NCBI RefSeq assembly: GCF_001429605.1
Contig: NZ_LMSS01000003.1
Coordinates: 248,001 to 312,000 of the forward strand
DNA: 64,000 bases
Source of the DNA: Phycicoccus sp. Soil802
Lineage (GTDB): Bacteria > Actinomycetota > Actinomycetes > Actinomycetales > Dermatophilaceae
Reading direction: 5' to 3'
The translations under genes were made by a program, and so were the position numbers. The notes under the pieces were generated by a model. That model saw nothing but the letters and a program-made list of their open reading frames with translations, was not told the DNA's origin and ran no database searches. The first letter of the stretch is position 1. Every line of letters starts with the position of its first letter. This document shows positions 36,788 to 46,694 of the stretch, in pieces.

Positions 36788-38227
36788 GTGAGTCTTCGCC
36801 TGTACGACACCGCCGCGCGCGAGCTGCGCGACTTCACCCCCCTGGTTCCCGGTCGGGTGGGCATCTACATCTGTGGGCTCACGACCCAGGGCGCGCCCCA
36901 CATCGGGCACGTGCGCTTCGCGGTGGCGTTCGACGTCCTGCGGCGGTGGCTCGAGGGCCGCCACGGCTACGACGTCACCCTGGTGCGCAACGTCACCGAC
37001 ATCGACGACAAGATCCTCGCGAAGTCGGCCGAGGCCGGCGAGGAGTGGTTCGCGCTGTCCTACCGCAACGAGGTCGCCACCGCCGCGGCGCTGGACTCCC
37101 TCGCGGTGCTGGCCCCCACCTACGAGCCCCGCGCCACCGGGCACATCCCCGAGATGGTCTCGCTCATGGAGACCCTCGTCGACAAGGGCCACGCCTATGC
37201 GGCCACCGACGGCAGCGGTGACGTGTACTTCGACGTGAAGAGCTTCCCCGAGTACGGCTCGCTGACCCACCAGAAGATCGAGGACATGGAGGCGGCGCAG
37301 GACGCCGACCCGCGCGGCAAGCGCGACCCCCGTGACTTCGCGCTCTGGAAGGGACGCAAGGAGACGGAGCCGGCCACCGCTTCCTGGGCAACCCCGTTCG
37401 GCGTCGGCCGCCCCGGCTGGCACCTCGAGTGCTCGGCGATGGCGCGCAAGTACCTCGGCGACGCCTTCGACATCCACGGCGGCGGCGTGGACCTGCGCTT
37501 CCCGCACCACGAGAACGAGCAGGCGCAGTCCCACGCGGCCGGGCTCGGTTTCGCGACCTACTGGCTGCACAACGCCTGGGTGACCGTCGGCGGCGAGAAG
37601 ATGAGCAAGTCGCTGGGCAACAGCCTGGTCGTCTCCGAGGTCACCAAGGTGGCCCGCCCGCTGGCCGTCCGCTACTACCTCACGGCAGCGCACTACCGCT
37701 CGACGATCGAGTACCACGAGGGCTCGCTGCGCGAGGCCGAGGCGACGGTGGAGCGGATCGAGGGCTTCCTCACCCGGGCGCTGCGCGCCCTGCCCGAGGG
37801 CACGTCCACCTCCCCGGACCACACCACGATCCCCGATGCGTATGCCGCGGCGATGGACGACGACCTCAACGTGTCAGGTGCGCTCGCGGTCCTCCACGAC
37901 ACCGTCCGGGCCGGCAACACCGCCATCGACGACGGGGACGACGAGGGTCTCGCGACGGCCTTCGCGGCGGTCGTGGCGATGACCGACCTGCTGGGCGTCA
38001 ACCCGCTCGACCCGCACTGGGGCGACGGCAGCGACAACGGCTCGGGCGACGCGCAGGCGGCGCTCGACGCCTTGGTCCAGGTGCAGCTGGAGGCCCGGGC
38101 AGCCGCCCGCGCCGCCCGCGACTTTGCGACCGCCGATGCCATCCGCGACCAGCTGGGTGCGGTCGGCATCGTCATCGAAGACACGGCGTCGGGAGCGAAC
38201 TGGTCGCTCGCCCGCCGCGAGAGCTGA
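36788..38227 (+). CDS. cysS: Cysteinyl-tRNA synthetase
   Basis: Charges tRNA-Cys. The 479-residue class I enzyme has the zinc-site cysteine in [18 protein letters not shown] (HIGH motif), [15 protein letters not shown], the [15 protein letters not shown] block and KMSKS in [13 protein letters not shown]. The start is a GTG. It could be confused with the paralogue MshC, but the full length and motif set fit CysS. It is followed 11 bp later by rlmB, the common actinobacterial order. Confidence 0.97.
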   Translation: MSLRLYDTAARELRDFTPLVPGRVGIYICGLTTQGAPHIGHVRFAVAFDVLRRWLEGRHGYDVTLVRNVTDIDDKILAKSAEAGEEWFALSYRNEVATAAALDSLAVLAPTYEPRATGHIPEMVSLMETLVDKGHAYAATDGSGDVYFDVKSFPEYGSLTHQKIEDMEAAQDADPRGKRDPRDFALWKGRKETEPATASWATPFGVGRPGWHLECSAMARKYLGDAFDIHGGGVDLRFPHHENEQAQSHAAGLGFATYWLHNAWVTVGGEKMSKSLGNSLVVSEVTKVARPLAVRYYLTAAHYRSTIEYHEGSLREAEATVERIEGFLTRALRALPEGTSTSPDHTTIPDAYAAAMDDDLNVSGALAVLHDTVRAGNTAIDDGDDEGLATAFAAVVAMTDLLGVNPLDPHWGDGSDNGSGDAQAALDALVQVQLEARAAARAARDFATADAIRDQLGAVGIVIEDTASGANWSLARRES

Positions 38228-38238
38228 GAGGAACACCC

Positions 38239-39210
38239 ATGGCTGGCAACTCCCAGCGACGTGGCGCCATCCGCAAGGGCGCGTCGAAGAAGGGCGCCAC
38301 CGTCGGGTCCGGCGGCCAGCGCCGTCGCGGCCTCGAGGGCAGGGGCCCGACCCCGAAGGCCGAGGACCGACCCAAGCACAAGGCCAACCGCATCGCCAAG
38401 GCCGTCGAGAAGCACGGCTCCAAGCCGGGCGCCCGGCCCAGCGCGAGCCGGGGCGGGTCGCGTCGCGGCAAGGCGTCCAGCGAGATCGTGGCGGGTCGCA
38501 ACTCCGTCGTGGAGGCACTGCGCGCCGACGTGCCGGTGACCACGATGTACGTGGCCGGCCGGATCGACTCGGACGACCGCGTCCGCGAGGCGCTCAAGAC
38601 CGCGACCGCCAAGGGCATCGCGATCCTCGAGACCCCGAGGGGCGAGCTCGACCGGCTCACCGACGGGGCGGTCCACCAGGGCCTGGCCCTGCAGGTCCCG
38701 CCCTACGAGTACGCGCACCCCAGCGACTTCATCGACCCGCAGGCACCCGGCATACCGCTCGTCGTGGCGCTCGACGGGATCACCGACCCGCGCAACCTCG
38801 GTGCCATCATCCGGTCCGTCGCGGCGTTCGGCGGGCACGGTGTGGTCGTCCCCGAGCGCCGGTCGGTCGGGATGACCGCGAGCGCGTGGAAGACGTCCGC
38901 AGGTGCCGCGGCCCGCGTCCCGGTCGCGCTCGCCGCGAACCTGACGCGCGCGCTGGAGGAGTACCGCAAGGCCGGGTTCTTCGTCCTCGGCCTCGACATG
39001 GACGGTGACGTCCAGCTGCCCGACCTGGCCCTGGCCACCGAACCGATCGTCATCGTGACCGGCTCGGAGGGCAAGGGGCTGTCGCGGCTGGTGCGCGAGA
39101 CCTGCGACCAGATCGTGTCGATCCCGATGTCATCGGCGGTCGAGTCGCTCAACGCCGGCATCGCCACCGGGGTGGCGCTGTACGAGGTGGCGCGACGCCG
39201 CGCGATCTGA
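38239..39210 (+). CDS. rlmB: 23S rRNA (guanosine-2'-O-)-methyltransferase RlmB
   Basis: Methylates 23S rRNA. The 323-residue SPOUT enzyme has a basic disordered N-terminus of about 75 residues (typical of actinobacterial TrmH-type proteins), the substrate-binding domain ([17 protein letters not shown]), and the knotted catalytic domain with [36 protein letters not shown] and [30 protein letters not shown] precedes the ATG. Confidence 0.95.
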   Translation: MAGNSQRRGAIRKGASKKGATVGSGGQRRRGLEGRGPTPKAEDRPKHKANRIAKAVEKHGSKPGARPSASRGGSRRGKASSEIVAGRNSVVEALRADVPVTTMYVAGRIDSDDRVREALKTATAKGIAILETPRGELDRLTDGAVHQGLALQVPPYEYAHPSDFIDPQAPGIPLVVALDGITDPRNLGAIIRSVAAFGGHGVVVPERRSVGMTASAWKTSAGAAARVPVALAANLTRALEEYRKAGFFVLGLDMDGDVQLPDLALATEPIVIVTGSEGKGLSRLVRETCDQIVSIPMSSAVESLNAGIATGVALYEVARRRAI

Positions 39211-39308
39211 GGGTCATCTGCGCCCCTTGACCTGCGCCGATCCGCTACCGTTTCGCGGAGTCGCCCCAAGGGGGAGCGACTCCCGCAACCTCGAAGGGAC
39301 CCACCAGC

Positions 39309-39620
39309 ATGTCTGACTACGGCACTCCGCCGCCGCCCCCGCCCGCCGCGCCCGGCTACAACCAGCCGACCGCGGGTGGCACGCCGCCGCCGAACTACCT
39401 CGTCTGGGCCATCCTGTCGACGATCTTCTGCTGCCTCCCGTTCGGCATCGCGTCGATCGTCTTCGCGGCCCAGGTCAACGGCAAGTACGCCTCGGGCGAC
39501 GTCGCCGGAGCCCAGGCCTCGTCGGAGAAGGCGAAGCGGTTCGCGATCATCGCGGCCATCGTCGGCGTCGTCGTCAACGGCCTCTACTTCGCGTTCGTCC
39601 TGCCGAACCTGAACAAGTAG
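39309..39620 (+). CDS. CD225/dispanin-like small membrane protein, copy 1
   Basis: A 103-residue protein with a Pro-rich N-terminus (MSDYGTPPPPPPAAPGY) and two hydrophobic segments, the first containing the family motif NYLVWAILSTIFCCLPFGIASIVFAAQV. A paralogue lies at 40260 and both share the start MSDYGTPPPPPP and the upstream CGAAGGGACCCACC. The 5' region holds a stem-loop (GAGTCGC...GCGACTC). Role unknown; eukaryotic relatives are interferon-induced membrane proteins. Confidence 0.85.
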   Translation: MSDYGTPPPPPPAAPGYNQPTAGGTPPPNYLVWAILSTIFCCLPFGIASIVFAAQVNGKYASGDVAGAQASSEKAKRFAIIAAIVGVVVNGLYFAFVLPNLNK

Positions 39621-39641
39621 GTCTCGGGCCCCGAGGGATCC

Positions 39642-40085
39642 ATGACCACCGTGGTACCGCAGCGCCCCGCACCACCCGTCGTTGCACGGGGGTACGGGGC
39701 GCTGCGCGTGCCCGGGCTGGTCCTGGCCGCAGCGGTGGCCGCGACATCCGTGGTCGCGACGGTCGACCCGAACCAGCCGGGTCACTACCCGACCTGCCCG
39801 TTCCTGGCGGTGACCGGCTACTACTGCCCCGGCTGCGGATCGTTGCGCGCCCTGCACGACCTCGCCCACGGCGATGTGGTCGGCGCCCTGGCCCGCAACC
39901 CCTTGATGGTGCTCGCCACCAGCGGCCTCCTCGTCGCCTTCGTGCTCTGGACGCGGCGCCGCTGGCGTGGCCTCCCCAGGACCTGGGCGGCACCTGCCTC
40001 GGTGCTCTACGGCTTGCTGGCCCTGGTGCTCGCGTTCTGGGTGCTGCGCAACGTGCCCGGGTGGACCTGGCTGTCCCCGGCCTGA
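39642..40085 (+). CDS. DUF2752 family membrane protein
   Basis: A 147-residue protein with about three hydrophobic segments and the hallmark CPFLAVTGYYCPGCGSLRALHDLAHGDVVGALARNPL, with clustered cysteines. The family is frequently encoded beside dispanin-like genes in actinobacteria, as here (22 bp downstream of copy 1). The cysteine cluster suggests metal or disulfide chemistry, but no function is known. Confidence 0.85.
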   Translation: MTTVVPQRPAPPVVARGYGALRVPGLVLAAAVAATSVVATVDPNQPGHYPTCPFLAVTGYYCPGCGSLRALHDLAHGDVVGALARNPLMVLATSGLLVAFVLWTRRRWRGLPRTWAAPASVLYGLLALVLAFWVLRNVPGWTWLSPA

Positions 40086-40259
40086 CCTCGCCGGCCCGAG
40101 CGCGCCCACTGAGGCCGCCAACCCGCACTCGAGCTCCGACCCATCCGTTCGGCTGCACCCTGCGCGAGTCCCGGCGCGACGCGGGCCCGGTCCGCTAGCG
40201 TTTCGCCCTGCCGCGCCCATTGGGGGGAGCGGCACGCGAACTCCGAAGGGACCCACCGC

Positions 40260-40604
40260 ATGTCTGACTACGGCACCCCGCCGCCGCCGCCACCCCCGCC
40301 GTACACGCCCGACTACTACTCCTCCGGTGCGGGCGGCGCCCCGCCGCCGAACTACCTGGTCTGGGCGATCCTCTCGACCGTCCTGTGCTGCCTGCCGCTC
40401 GGGGTCGTGTCCATCGTCTTCGCGGCCCAGGTCAACAGCAAGTGGGCTGCCGGTGATGTCGCCGGCGCGCGCGAGGCCTCGAACAAGGCCAAGAACTTCG
40501 CGATGTGGTCGGCCATCGCCGGTGTGGTCGCCGGGATCCTCTGGCTGGTCTTCGTCGTCGCGCTCGGCTCGTTCGGCTCCAGCTCGATGAGCAACGGTTA
40601 CTGA
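40260..40604 (+). CDS. CD225/dispanin-like small membrane protein, copy 2
   Basis: A 114-residue paralogue of the gene at 39309, with the same architecture (Pro/Tyr-rich N-terminus, NYLVWAILSTVLCCLPLGVVSIVFAAQV, second helix). It has its own 5' stem-loop (TGCCGC...GCGGCA) and shared ribosome-site context, so the duplication included the leader. A strong hairpin follows at 40625. Confidence 0.85.
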   Translation: MSDYGTPPPPPPPPYTPDYYSSGAGGAPPPNYLVWAILSTVLCCLPLGVVSIVFAAQVNSKWAAGDVAGAREASNKAKNFAMWSAIAGVVAGILWLVFVVALGSFGSSSMSNGY

Positions 40605-40624
40605 CCCGCTGGCCACTTGCGAGA

Positions 40625-40654
40625 GGCGCGGCTCCCCCCACGGGGTGCCGCGCC
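40625..40654. terminator. Hairpin between converging dispanin and RDD genes
   Basis: GGCGCGGC-T-CCCC pairs with GGGG-T-GCCGCGCC around a short C-rich loop, with one T-T mismatch. No T-run follows. It lies between two gene ends and probably acts on both transcripts. Confidence 0.65.
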
Positions 40655-40683
40655 GCTTGCGTGTCGGGGCTCGCGGGTGACCC

Positions 40684-41343
40684 TCAGGCCCTCGGGACCT
40701 CGACCACGACCGTGTTGAGGATCTTGTCGGCGAAGGTCTGGCGCTTGTCGTCCCAGAGCGGCCACAGGTAGCCGATGTAGACGGCGCCGTCGAGGGCGTG
40801 CGCGAGCTCGCGGACGAACGCCATCCCGGCGCCGATCGGCTGACCGGTGTGCTCGTCGATGAGTCGGATCCCCATCACCTTCTTGCCGATGCTCTGACCG
40901 GTCCGTCCCTGCTTGATCGAGCGGTTCCAGATCTGGATGCCGAGCGACATGAGGAAGCCGAGCACGACGAGCACGCCGCCGACCACCATGAGGCCGGTGT
41001 TGCCGGTGTCGGTGGGCGCGATCTCGAGCTGCGCCCCGGTGCTGTGGAGGCCGGGCTTGGGCACGCCCACGACGAACAGCAGGAGCCCTACGACGTAGGG
41101 GATCCCGCCGATGAGCTGCAGCGCGCCATCGACGAGGCTGGCGAGGACGCGAGTGCCCCACCCGGCCAGCGGCCCCCACGGTTCGCGCGGCCCCCACGGT
41201 TCGTGCGGCACCGGCGGCGAGGCGGCATACCCTGCGGGCGCGGGCTGGCCGGGCGCGGGCTGGCCGGGCGCGGGCTGGCCGGGCGCAGCGGCGCCGGGCG
41301 CCGGTGGGTGGGCGAACGGGTCGTGCGGTGGCTGCTGTGTCAT
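40684..41343 (-). CDS. RDD family membrane protein, copy 1
   Basis: A 219-residue protein with a Pro/Gly-rich N-terminus containing three PGQPA repeats, then the RDD domain: WGTRVLASLVDGALQLIGGIPYVVGLLLF, two further helices and GRTGQSIGKKVMGIRLIDEHTGQPIGAGMAFVREL. Members are membrane proteins of unclear, possibly transport, function. A shorter paralogue follows upstream at 41388, 44 bp away, so this looks like a tandem duplication. Confidence 0.88.
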   Translation of the reverse strand: MTQQPPHDPFAHPPAPGAAAPGQPAPGQPAPGQPAPAGYAASPPVPHEPWGPREPWGPLAGWGTRVLASLVDGALQLIGGIPYVVGLLLFVVGVPKPGLHSTGAQLEIAPTDTGNTGLMVVGGVLVVLGFLMSLGIQIWNRSIKQGRTGQSIGKKVMGIRLIDEHTGQPIGAGMAFVRELAHALDGAVYIGYLWPLWDDKRQTFADKILNTVVVEVPRA

Positions 41344-41387
41344 GGGTCCCCTCGGGTCGCCCGCAAACTAGCAGCCGGCTGTCGTGG

Positions 41388-41966
41388 TCAGCCCAGGGCG
41401 CGCTGGACCCAGGTCGCCTCGTCGGACTGGGCCGGGCGGACCTGGGTCACCATCGTCCCGACGACCTTGTCGGCCAGGGTCTGCTTGCGGACGTCCCACA
41501 GCGGCCAGAGGTAGCCGATGCAGAGGACGCCGTCGACGAGGTGGGCGATCTCGCGGGCGAGGGCGGAGGCCGCACCGACCGGCTTCCCGGTGGTGGTCGA
41601 GACGAGCACGATCCGCATGGCCGTCTTGCCGATGGTCTGACCCGTGCGCCCCTGGTGGACGACCCGGTTCCAGATCCAGATGACCAGGCTGAGGATGCCG
41701 CCCAGGCCCATCAGCCCGAGACCCGCGATGACGGTGACGTGGTCGGTCTGGCGACCGGGGTCGACCGACTGGTAGATGGTCGCACCCGAGCTCTGGAGCC
41801 CGAGCAGCATGACGAGGCCGACGACGTAGGGGAGCGTGCCGACCACCTGGACCAGGTCGTCGATCAGCCGGGCCGCGACCCGCGTCAACCAGCCGGCGGG
41901 CGGTGACCACGTGCCCCGCCCGAAGTCCTGGTGGTGGGCGGTGGAGGTGGCCTGGGCCTGGCTCAT
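41388..41966 (-). CDS. RDD family membrane protein, copy 2
   Basis: A 192-residue paralogue of the neighbouring gene. It has WLTRVAARLIDDLVQVVGTLPYVVGLVMLLG and GRTGQTIGKTAMRIVLVSTTTGKPVGAASALAREIAHLVDG. It lacks the PGQPA repeat tail. The C-terminal IGYLWPLWDVRKQTLADKVVGTMV is shared with copy 1. The 158 bp between it and the DUF4032 gene holds no recognised gene. Confidence 0.88.
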   Translation of the reverse strand: MSQAQATSTAHHQDFGRGTWSPPAGWLTRVAARLIDDLVQVVGTLPYVVGLVMLLGLQSSGATIYQSVDPGRQTDHVTVIAGLGLMGLGGILSLVIWIWNRVVHQGRTGQTIGKTAMRIVLVSTTTGKPVGAASALAREIAHLVDGVLCIGYLWPLWDVRKQTLADKVVGTMVTQVRPAQSDEATWVQRALG

Positions 41967-42124
41967 GAAGTTTCCCCTGGAGGCGGTGCTGCGGTGGTCA
42001 GCGCCACCGTATTGGCAGACTGGCGTCGCCTAGGTGCCGTTTGGGGCGGATATCATCCGAGTGGCCGATGCAAACGGCCAGATCCGCGCGTCTGAGCCGC
42101 GATTCGGTTGGTGGCTGCAGTGGC

Positions 42125-43375
42125 TCAGTCGTCGTCGAACATGGCGACGACCGGCATCTCGACCGTGTCGACCCCGACGACGGTGGCCTCGTCGGGCTTG
42201 CTCGGCAGCACCGTCTTGACGTAGTCGGCGATCGCGTCCTCGATCGGCATGTCGTGGCCGGCCCGCTCGGACAGGTACCACCGGTGCTCGAGCACCTCGT
42301 GGAACAGCTCGGCCGGCTCGAGCTTGCCGCCCAGCTCGCGGGGGACGGTGCGGGTGATGGGCTCGTAGATCCGCTGGAGCCAGTCGTGCGCGACGATCTC
42401 CTCGTCGTCGTTCTGCCGGTCGGTGCCGGCGCGGTAGGAGTCGAGGTCGTTGAGCAGCCGGCGGGCCTGGTTCTCCTCCACGTCGAGCCCGGTGAGCCGC
42501 AGGAGTCGGCGCGAGTGGTGGCCGGCGTCGACGACCTTGGGCTGGATCTGGATGGTGGTGCCGCCGATGTCGGTGGAGATGGCCAGCTCGTCGACGTCGA
42601 AGCCGAGCTCGTTGAGGCGCCGGATCCGCTCGTCGACGCGCCACCGGTCGCCGCGCTCGAAGCGCTCGAGCCCGGTCAGCTCCTGCCACAGCTCGGCATA
42701 GCGCTCGACGATCCGGTTCGACGTGTCGACCGCGTCGACCCCGGCCTCGAGGAAGCCGCCGGCCTCGAGGTCCATCAGCTCGCCGGCGATGTTGACCCGG
42801 GCGATGTCGAGGTCGTGCTCGCGCTGCCCAGCGGTCAGGGTCTGGTGCAGCTCACCGGTCTCCGCGTCGACGAGGTATGCCGCGAACGCGCCGGCGTCGC
42901 GCCGGAACAGCGTGTTGGACAGGGACACGTCACCCCACCAGAAGCCGACCAGGTGGACGCGCACGAGCAGCACGGCCAGGGCGTCGATGAGCCGGGTCGT
43001 GGTGTCGGGTCGCAGCGACTGGCTGAACAGCGCGCGGTAGGGCAGCGAGAACTGCAGGTGTCGGGTGATCAGGCAGGCGTCGAGCGGAGTCCCGTCGGCC
43101 GCAGTGCGACCGCTCACCACCCCGAACGGCTCGACGCACGGCAGGTCCAGCCGGTTGAGCATCCGCAGCAGCTGGTACTCACGGACGGCGATGTCGGCCT
43201 TGATCTCCTTGACCGCCAGCACCTTTCCGGAGAGCTTGACGAACCGCACGACGTGGCGCGAGATGCCGCGCGGCAGCGCGGCGAGGTGCTCCTCGGGCCA
43301 GGTCTCCAGTGGCAGCTCCCACGGCAGGTCGAGCATGGCCGGGTCGGGTCGTGCCGCAGTGATCTCGAGTGCCAC
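42125..43375 (-). CDS. DUF4032 family kinase-like protein
   Basis: A 416-residue cytoplasmic protein conserved in actinobacteria. The N-terminal half looks like a reduced kinase fold: LSGKVLAVKEIKADIAVREYQLLRML (lysine strand), LVRVHLVGFWWGDVSLSNTLFRRD (GD..LSN, a catalytic-loop-like motif) and AYLVDAETGEL (a possible metal Asp). The C-terminal half is the DUF4032 region. Activity and substrate are unknown. Confidence 0.82.
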   Translation of the reverse strand: MALEITAARPDPAMLDLPWELPLETWPEEHLAALPRGISRHVVRFVKLSGKVLAVKEIKADIAVREYQLLRMLNRLDLPCVEPFGVVSGRTAADGTPLDACLITRHLQFSLPYRALFSQSLRPDTTTRLIDALAVLLVRVHLVGFWWGDVSLSNTLFRRDAGAFAAYLVDAETGELHQTLTAGQREHDLDIARVNIAGELMDLEAGGFLEAGVDAVDTSNRIVERYAELWQELTGLERFERGDRWRVDERIRRLNELGFDVDELAISTDIGGTTIQIQPKVVDAGHHSRRLLRLTGLDVEENQARRLLNDLDSYRAGTDRQNDDEEIVAHDWLQRIYEPITRTVPRELGGKLEPAELFHEVLEHRWYLSERAGHDMPIEDAIADYVKTVLPSKPDEATVVGVDTVEMPVVAMFDDD

Positions 43376-43479
43376 GCTTGATCCTCCCAGCGACGCGAGG
43401 ACCGGGCATCACCCGGTCCGGGTCGGTTGCCAACATCGTTCCAATTGGAGGGTTGCTGACGGGGTCGGGGGCAAAGCCG

Positions 43480-43515
43480 GTGTGGCCGGCTCCCGTGAAG
43501 GGGAGCCGGCCACAC
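43480..43515 (-). terminator. Intrinsic terminator after the ABC ATPase gene
   Basis: Fifteen-base perfect arms (43480-43494 and 43501-43515) around GTGAAG. It lies 20 bp after the stop of the ABC ATPase gene on the minus strand. A CGGCATAC word abuts its right arm. Confidence 0.85.
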
Positions 43516-43535
43516 GGCATACGGTGCTGTTCGGG

Positions 43536-44645
<1,110 letters not shown>

Positions 44646-44797
44646 GGCTTCGTTGCCTTTCCTTCACCGGCAGGAACGTGCCGGACGATCCGTTGTAAAG
44701 GGTGGTGCTGCCGCCGACATCGGTGTCCGCGGTGGGCTCAGTCTGGCCCAGGGTGCGGCGTTGCGCCAGTGCTGGTCCACGTCTGGTGAGACGGTGT

Positions 44798-44891
44798 GAA
44801 AACGTTTGCGCCGGTCGCGCGCCGGTGGCGACGCAGCGGCATACCTGAAAAATCTTGCAGCGTGTGGTCGGTGAGGCCTGCAAGTTCTTGC
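44798..44891. promoter_or_regulatory. Candidate LacI-family operators between the ABC ATPase and lacI genes
   Basis: Three palindromic signals: GAAAACGTTTGC at 44798-44809, resembling the LacI/CcpA core; CTTGCAG (44854-44860) with CTGCAAG (44878-44884); and GCAAGTTCTTGC at 44880-44891, 13 bp before the lacI start. Any of these could be bound by the LacI protein to control both divergent genes. Confidence 0.55.
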
Positions 44892-44904
44892 TACCGTCAC
44901 CGCC

Positions 44905-45918
44905 ATGAAGGCGAGACTGGCTGACATCGCGGCGCACGCCGACGTCAGCGAGGCCACCGTCAGCCGGGTCCTCAACGACAAGCCCGGCGTGGCCGAGGCG
45001 ACGCGCGAGGCGGTCCTCACCTCGCTCGACATCCTCGGCTACGACCGGCCGTCCCGGCTGCGGCGCAAGACCGCGGACCTCGTCGGGCTGATCGTGCCGG
45101 AGCTGACCAACCCGATCTTCCCCGCGTTCGCGCAGATCATCGAGACGGCCCTGGCGCGGCACCAGTTCACGCCGGTGCTGTGCACCCAGACGCCCGGGGG
45201 AGTGCACGAGGACGAGTACGTCCAGATGCTGCTCGACCGAGGGGTCGCCGGCATCATCTACGTCTCCGGCCAGCACGCCGACGTCACGACCGATCCGGAG
45301 CGCTACACGAGCCTGCGGGAGCGGGAGCTGCCGATCGTGCTCGTCAACGGCTACCAGGAGGGCATCGACGCGCCGTTCATCTCCAACGACGACGTCGCCT
45401 CGATGGAGCTCGCGTTGACCCACCTGGTGCAGCTGGGGCACACCCAGATCGGGCTGGCGGTCGGGCCGGAGCGGTTCGTGCCGGTCATCCGCAAGATCGA
45501 CGGCTTCCGCACCTCGATGCGCACGCTGCTCGGCCGGGAGCACGTCGACGAGCTGATCGAGCGGACCATGTTCTCGGTCGAGGGTGGCGACACGGCGGCC
45601 GCGCGACTGATCGAGAAGGGCTGCACCGCGGTCGTCTGCGGCTCCGACCTGATGGCCCTCGGCGCGATCCGGGCGGCCCGGCGGGTGGGCAAGCAGGTGC
45701 CGGCCGACTTCTCGGTGGTCGGCTACGACGACTCACCACTGATCGCCTTCACCGACCCGCCGTTGACCACCGTGCGACAGAGCGTGCAGGCGATGGCCGA
45801 GGCCGCCGTGCGCGCGCTGCTGGACGAGATCGCCGGTGAGCCCGCGCCCCGCGCCGAGTACGTCTTCCGCCCCGAGCTCGTGGTGCGGGCCTCGACCGGA
45901 GCCGCTCCCGGCCGCTAG
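44905..45918 (+). CDS. LacI family transcriptional regulator
   Basis: A 337-residue sugar-responsive regulator. The N-terminal HTH reads ARLADIAAHADVSEATVSRVLNDKPGVAEATREAVLTSLDILGY with the LacI hinge (SRLRRKTADLVGLIVPELTNPIF). A periplasmic-binding-protein-like effector domain follows (VGPERFVPVIRKIDGFRTSM, VCGSDLMALGAIRAAR, YDDSPLIAFTDPPLTTV). Divergence from a MsiK-type ATPase and convergence with otsB suggest a glucoside or trehalose-type signal. The ligand is unknown. It converges on otsB with a 4-bp overlap. Confidence 0.92.
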   Translation: MKARLADIAAHADVSEATVSRVLNDKPGVAEATREAVLTSLDILGYDRPSRLRRKTADLVGLIVPELTNPIFPAFAQIIETALARHQFTPVLCTQTPGGVHEDEYVQMLLDRGVAGIIYVSGQHADVTTDPERYTSLRERELPIVLVNGYQEGIDAPFISNDDVASMELALTHLVQLGHTQIGLAVGPERFVPVIRKIDGFRTSMRTLLGREHVDELIERTMFSVEGGDTAAARLIEKGCTAVVCGSDLMALGAIRAARRVGKQVPADFSVVGYDDSPLIAFTDPPLTTVRQSVQAMAEAAVRALLDEIAGEPAPRAEYVFRPELVVRASTGAAPGR

Positions 45919-46694
45919 CCGGACGAGCGGGAGGTGCGCCGCTCCAGCAGGTGGGTCAGGGCCTCGGCGGCGTCCTCGGGGTGCTCGACCCGGAACCGGG
46001 CCGCCGTCTCCCCGTCGCCCACCTTGACGGTCACGTCGTCGGGTCCGAGCGCCCGGAACGCGTCCTCGTCGGTCACGTCGTCGCCGAAGTAGGCGACGGC
46101 CTCGGCGCCCACCTCGTCGCGCAGGGCCACCAGGGCGGTGCCCTTGTCGGCCCGGACCACCCCGACCTCGACCACCTGCTTGCCGTGCAGGACGTGCAGG
46201 CCGGTATGCCGCGTGGTCACCTCGAGCGCCGCGGCCTCCACGGCGTCGGCGGCCTCGCGGTCGGGCATCCGGCGGGTGTGCAGGACGACCGCGCTGGGCT
46301 TGGTCTCCAGGTAGACGCCCTCCGGCCGTCCCTCGGCCACGGTCTCCAGCTCGCGTGTCACCCGCTCCAACGTCTCCTGCTGCTCGGGGGTGAGGTCCAC
46401 TGCGGTGGCCCGGCTGGTCTGCGCCCCATGGGTGCCGATGCGGGTGACGGCGCTGTCGGCCAGGCCGGTGAGCGAGGTGAGGGTGTCGAGGTCGCGGCCG
46501 GAGACGACCGCGGCGTGCGTGCCGGGGAGGGCGGCGAGGCCCTCCAGCGCCTCGATGGTGCCGGGGAGGGCACGCGACTGCGAGGGGTCGAGGACGAGCG
46601 GGGCGAGCACACCGTCGAAGTCCGAGGCCACCAGCACACGCTGTCTCGCGGCCAGCTGGTCGAGGGCGGCCACCAGGTCGGGAGGCAGGGTCAT
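45915..46694 (-). CDS. otsB: Trehalose-6-phosphate phosphatase
   Basis: Dephosphorylates trehalose-6-phosphate. The 259-residue HAD-family enzyme has motif I VLVASDFDGVLAPL, motif II AVVSGRD, the conserved GTHGAQ and VEVGVVRADKGTALVAL, and motif IV AVAYFGDDVTDEDAFRAL. The ATG overlaps the otsA stop by 4 bp. The pair makes trehalose, an osmoprotectant. Confidence 0.94.
   Translation of the reverse strand: MTLPPDLVAALDQLAARQRVLVASDFDGVLAPLVLDPSQSRALPGTIEALEGLAALPGTHAAVVSGRDLDTLTSLTGLADSAVTRIGTHGAQTSRATAVDLTPEQQETLERVTRELETVAEGRPEGVYLETKPSAVVLHTRRMPDREAADAVEAAALEVTTRHTGLHVLHGKQVVEVGVVRADKGTALVALRDEVGAEAVAYFGDDVTDEDAFRALGPDDVTVKVGDGETAARFRVEHPEDAAEALTHLLERRTSRSSG

Noticed and set aside
36788-38227. 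Alternative call of cysS as mshC (mycothiol ligase)
   Set aside because: Full CysS length, intact KMSKS and position before rlmB fit the tRNA synthetase better.
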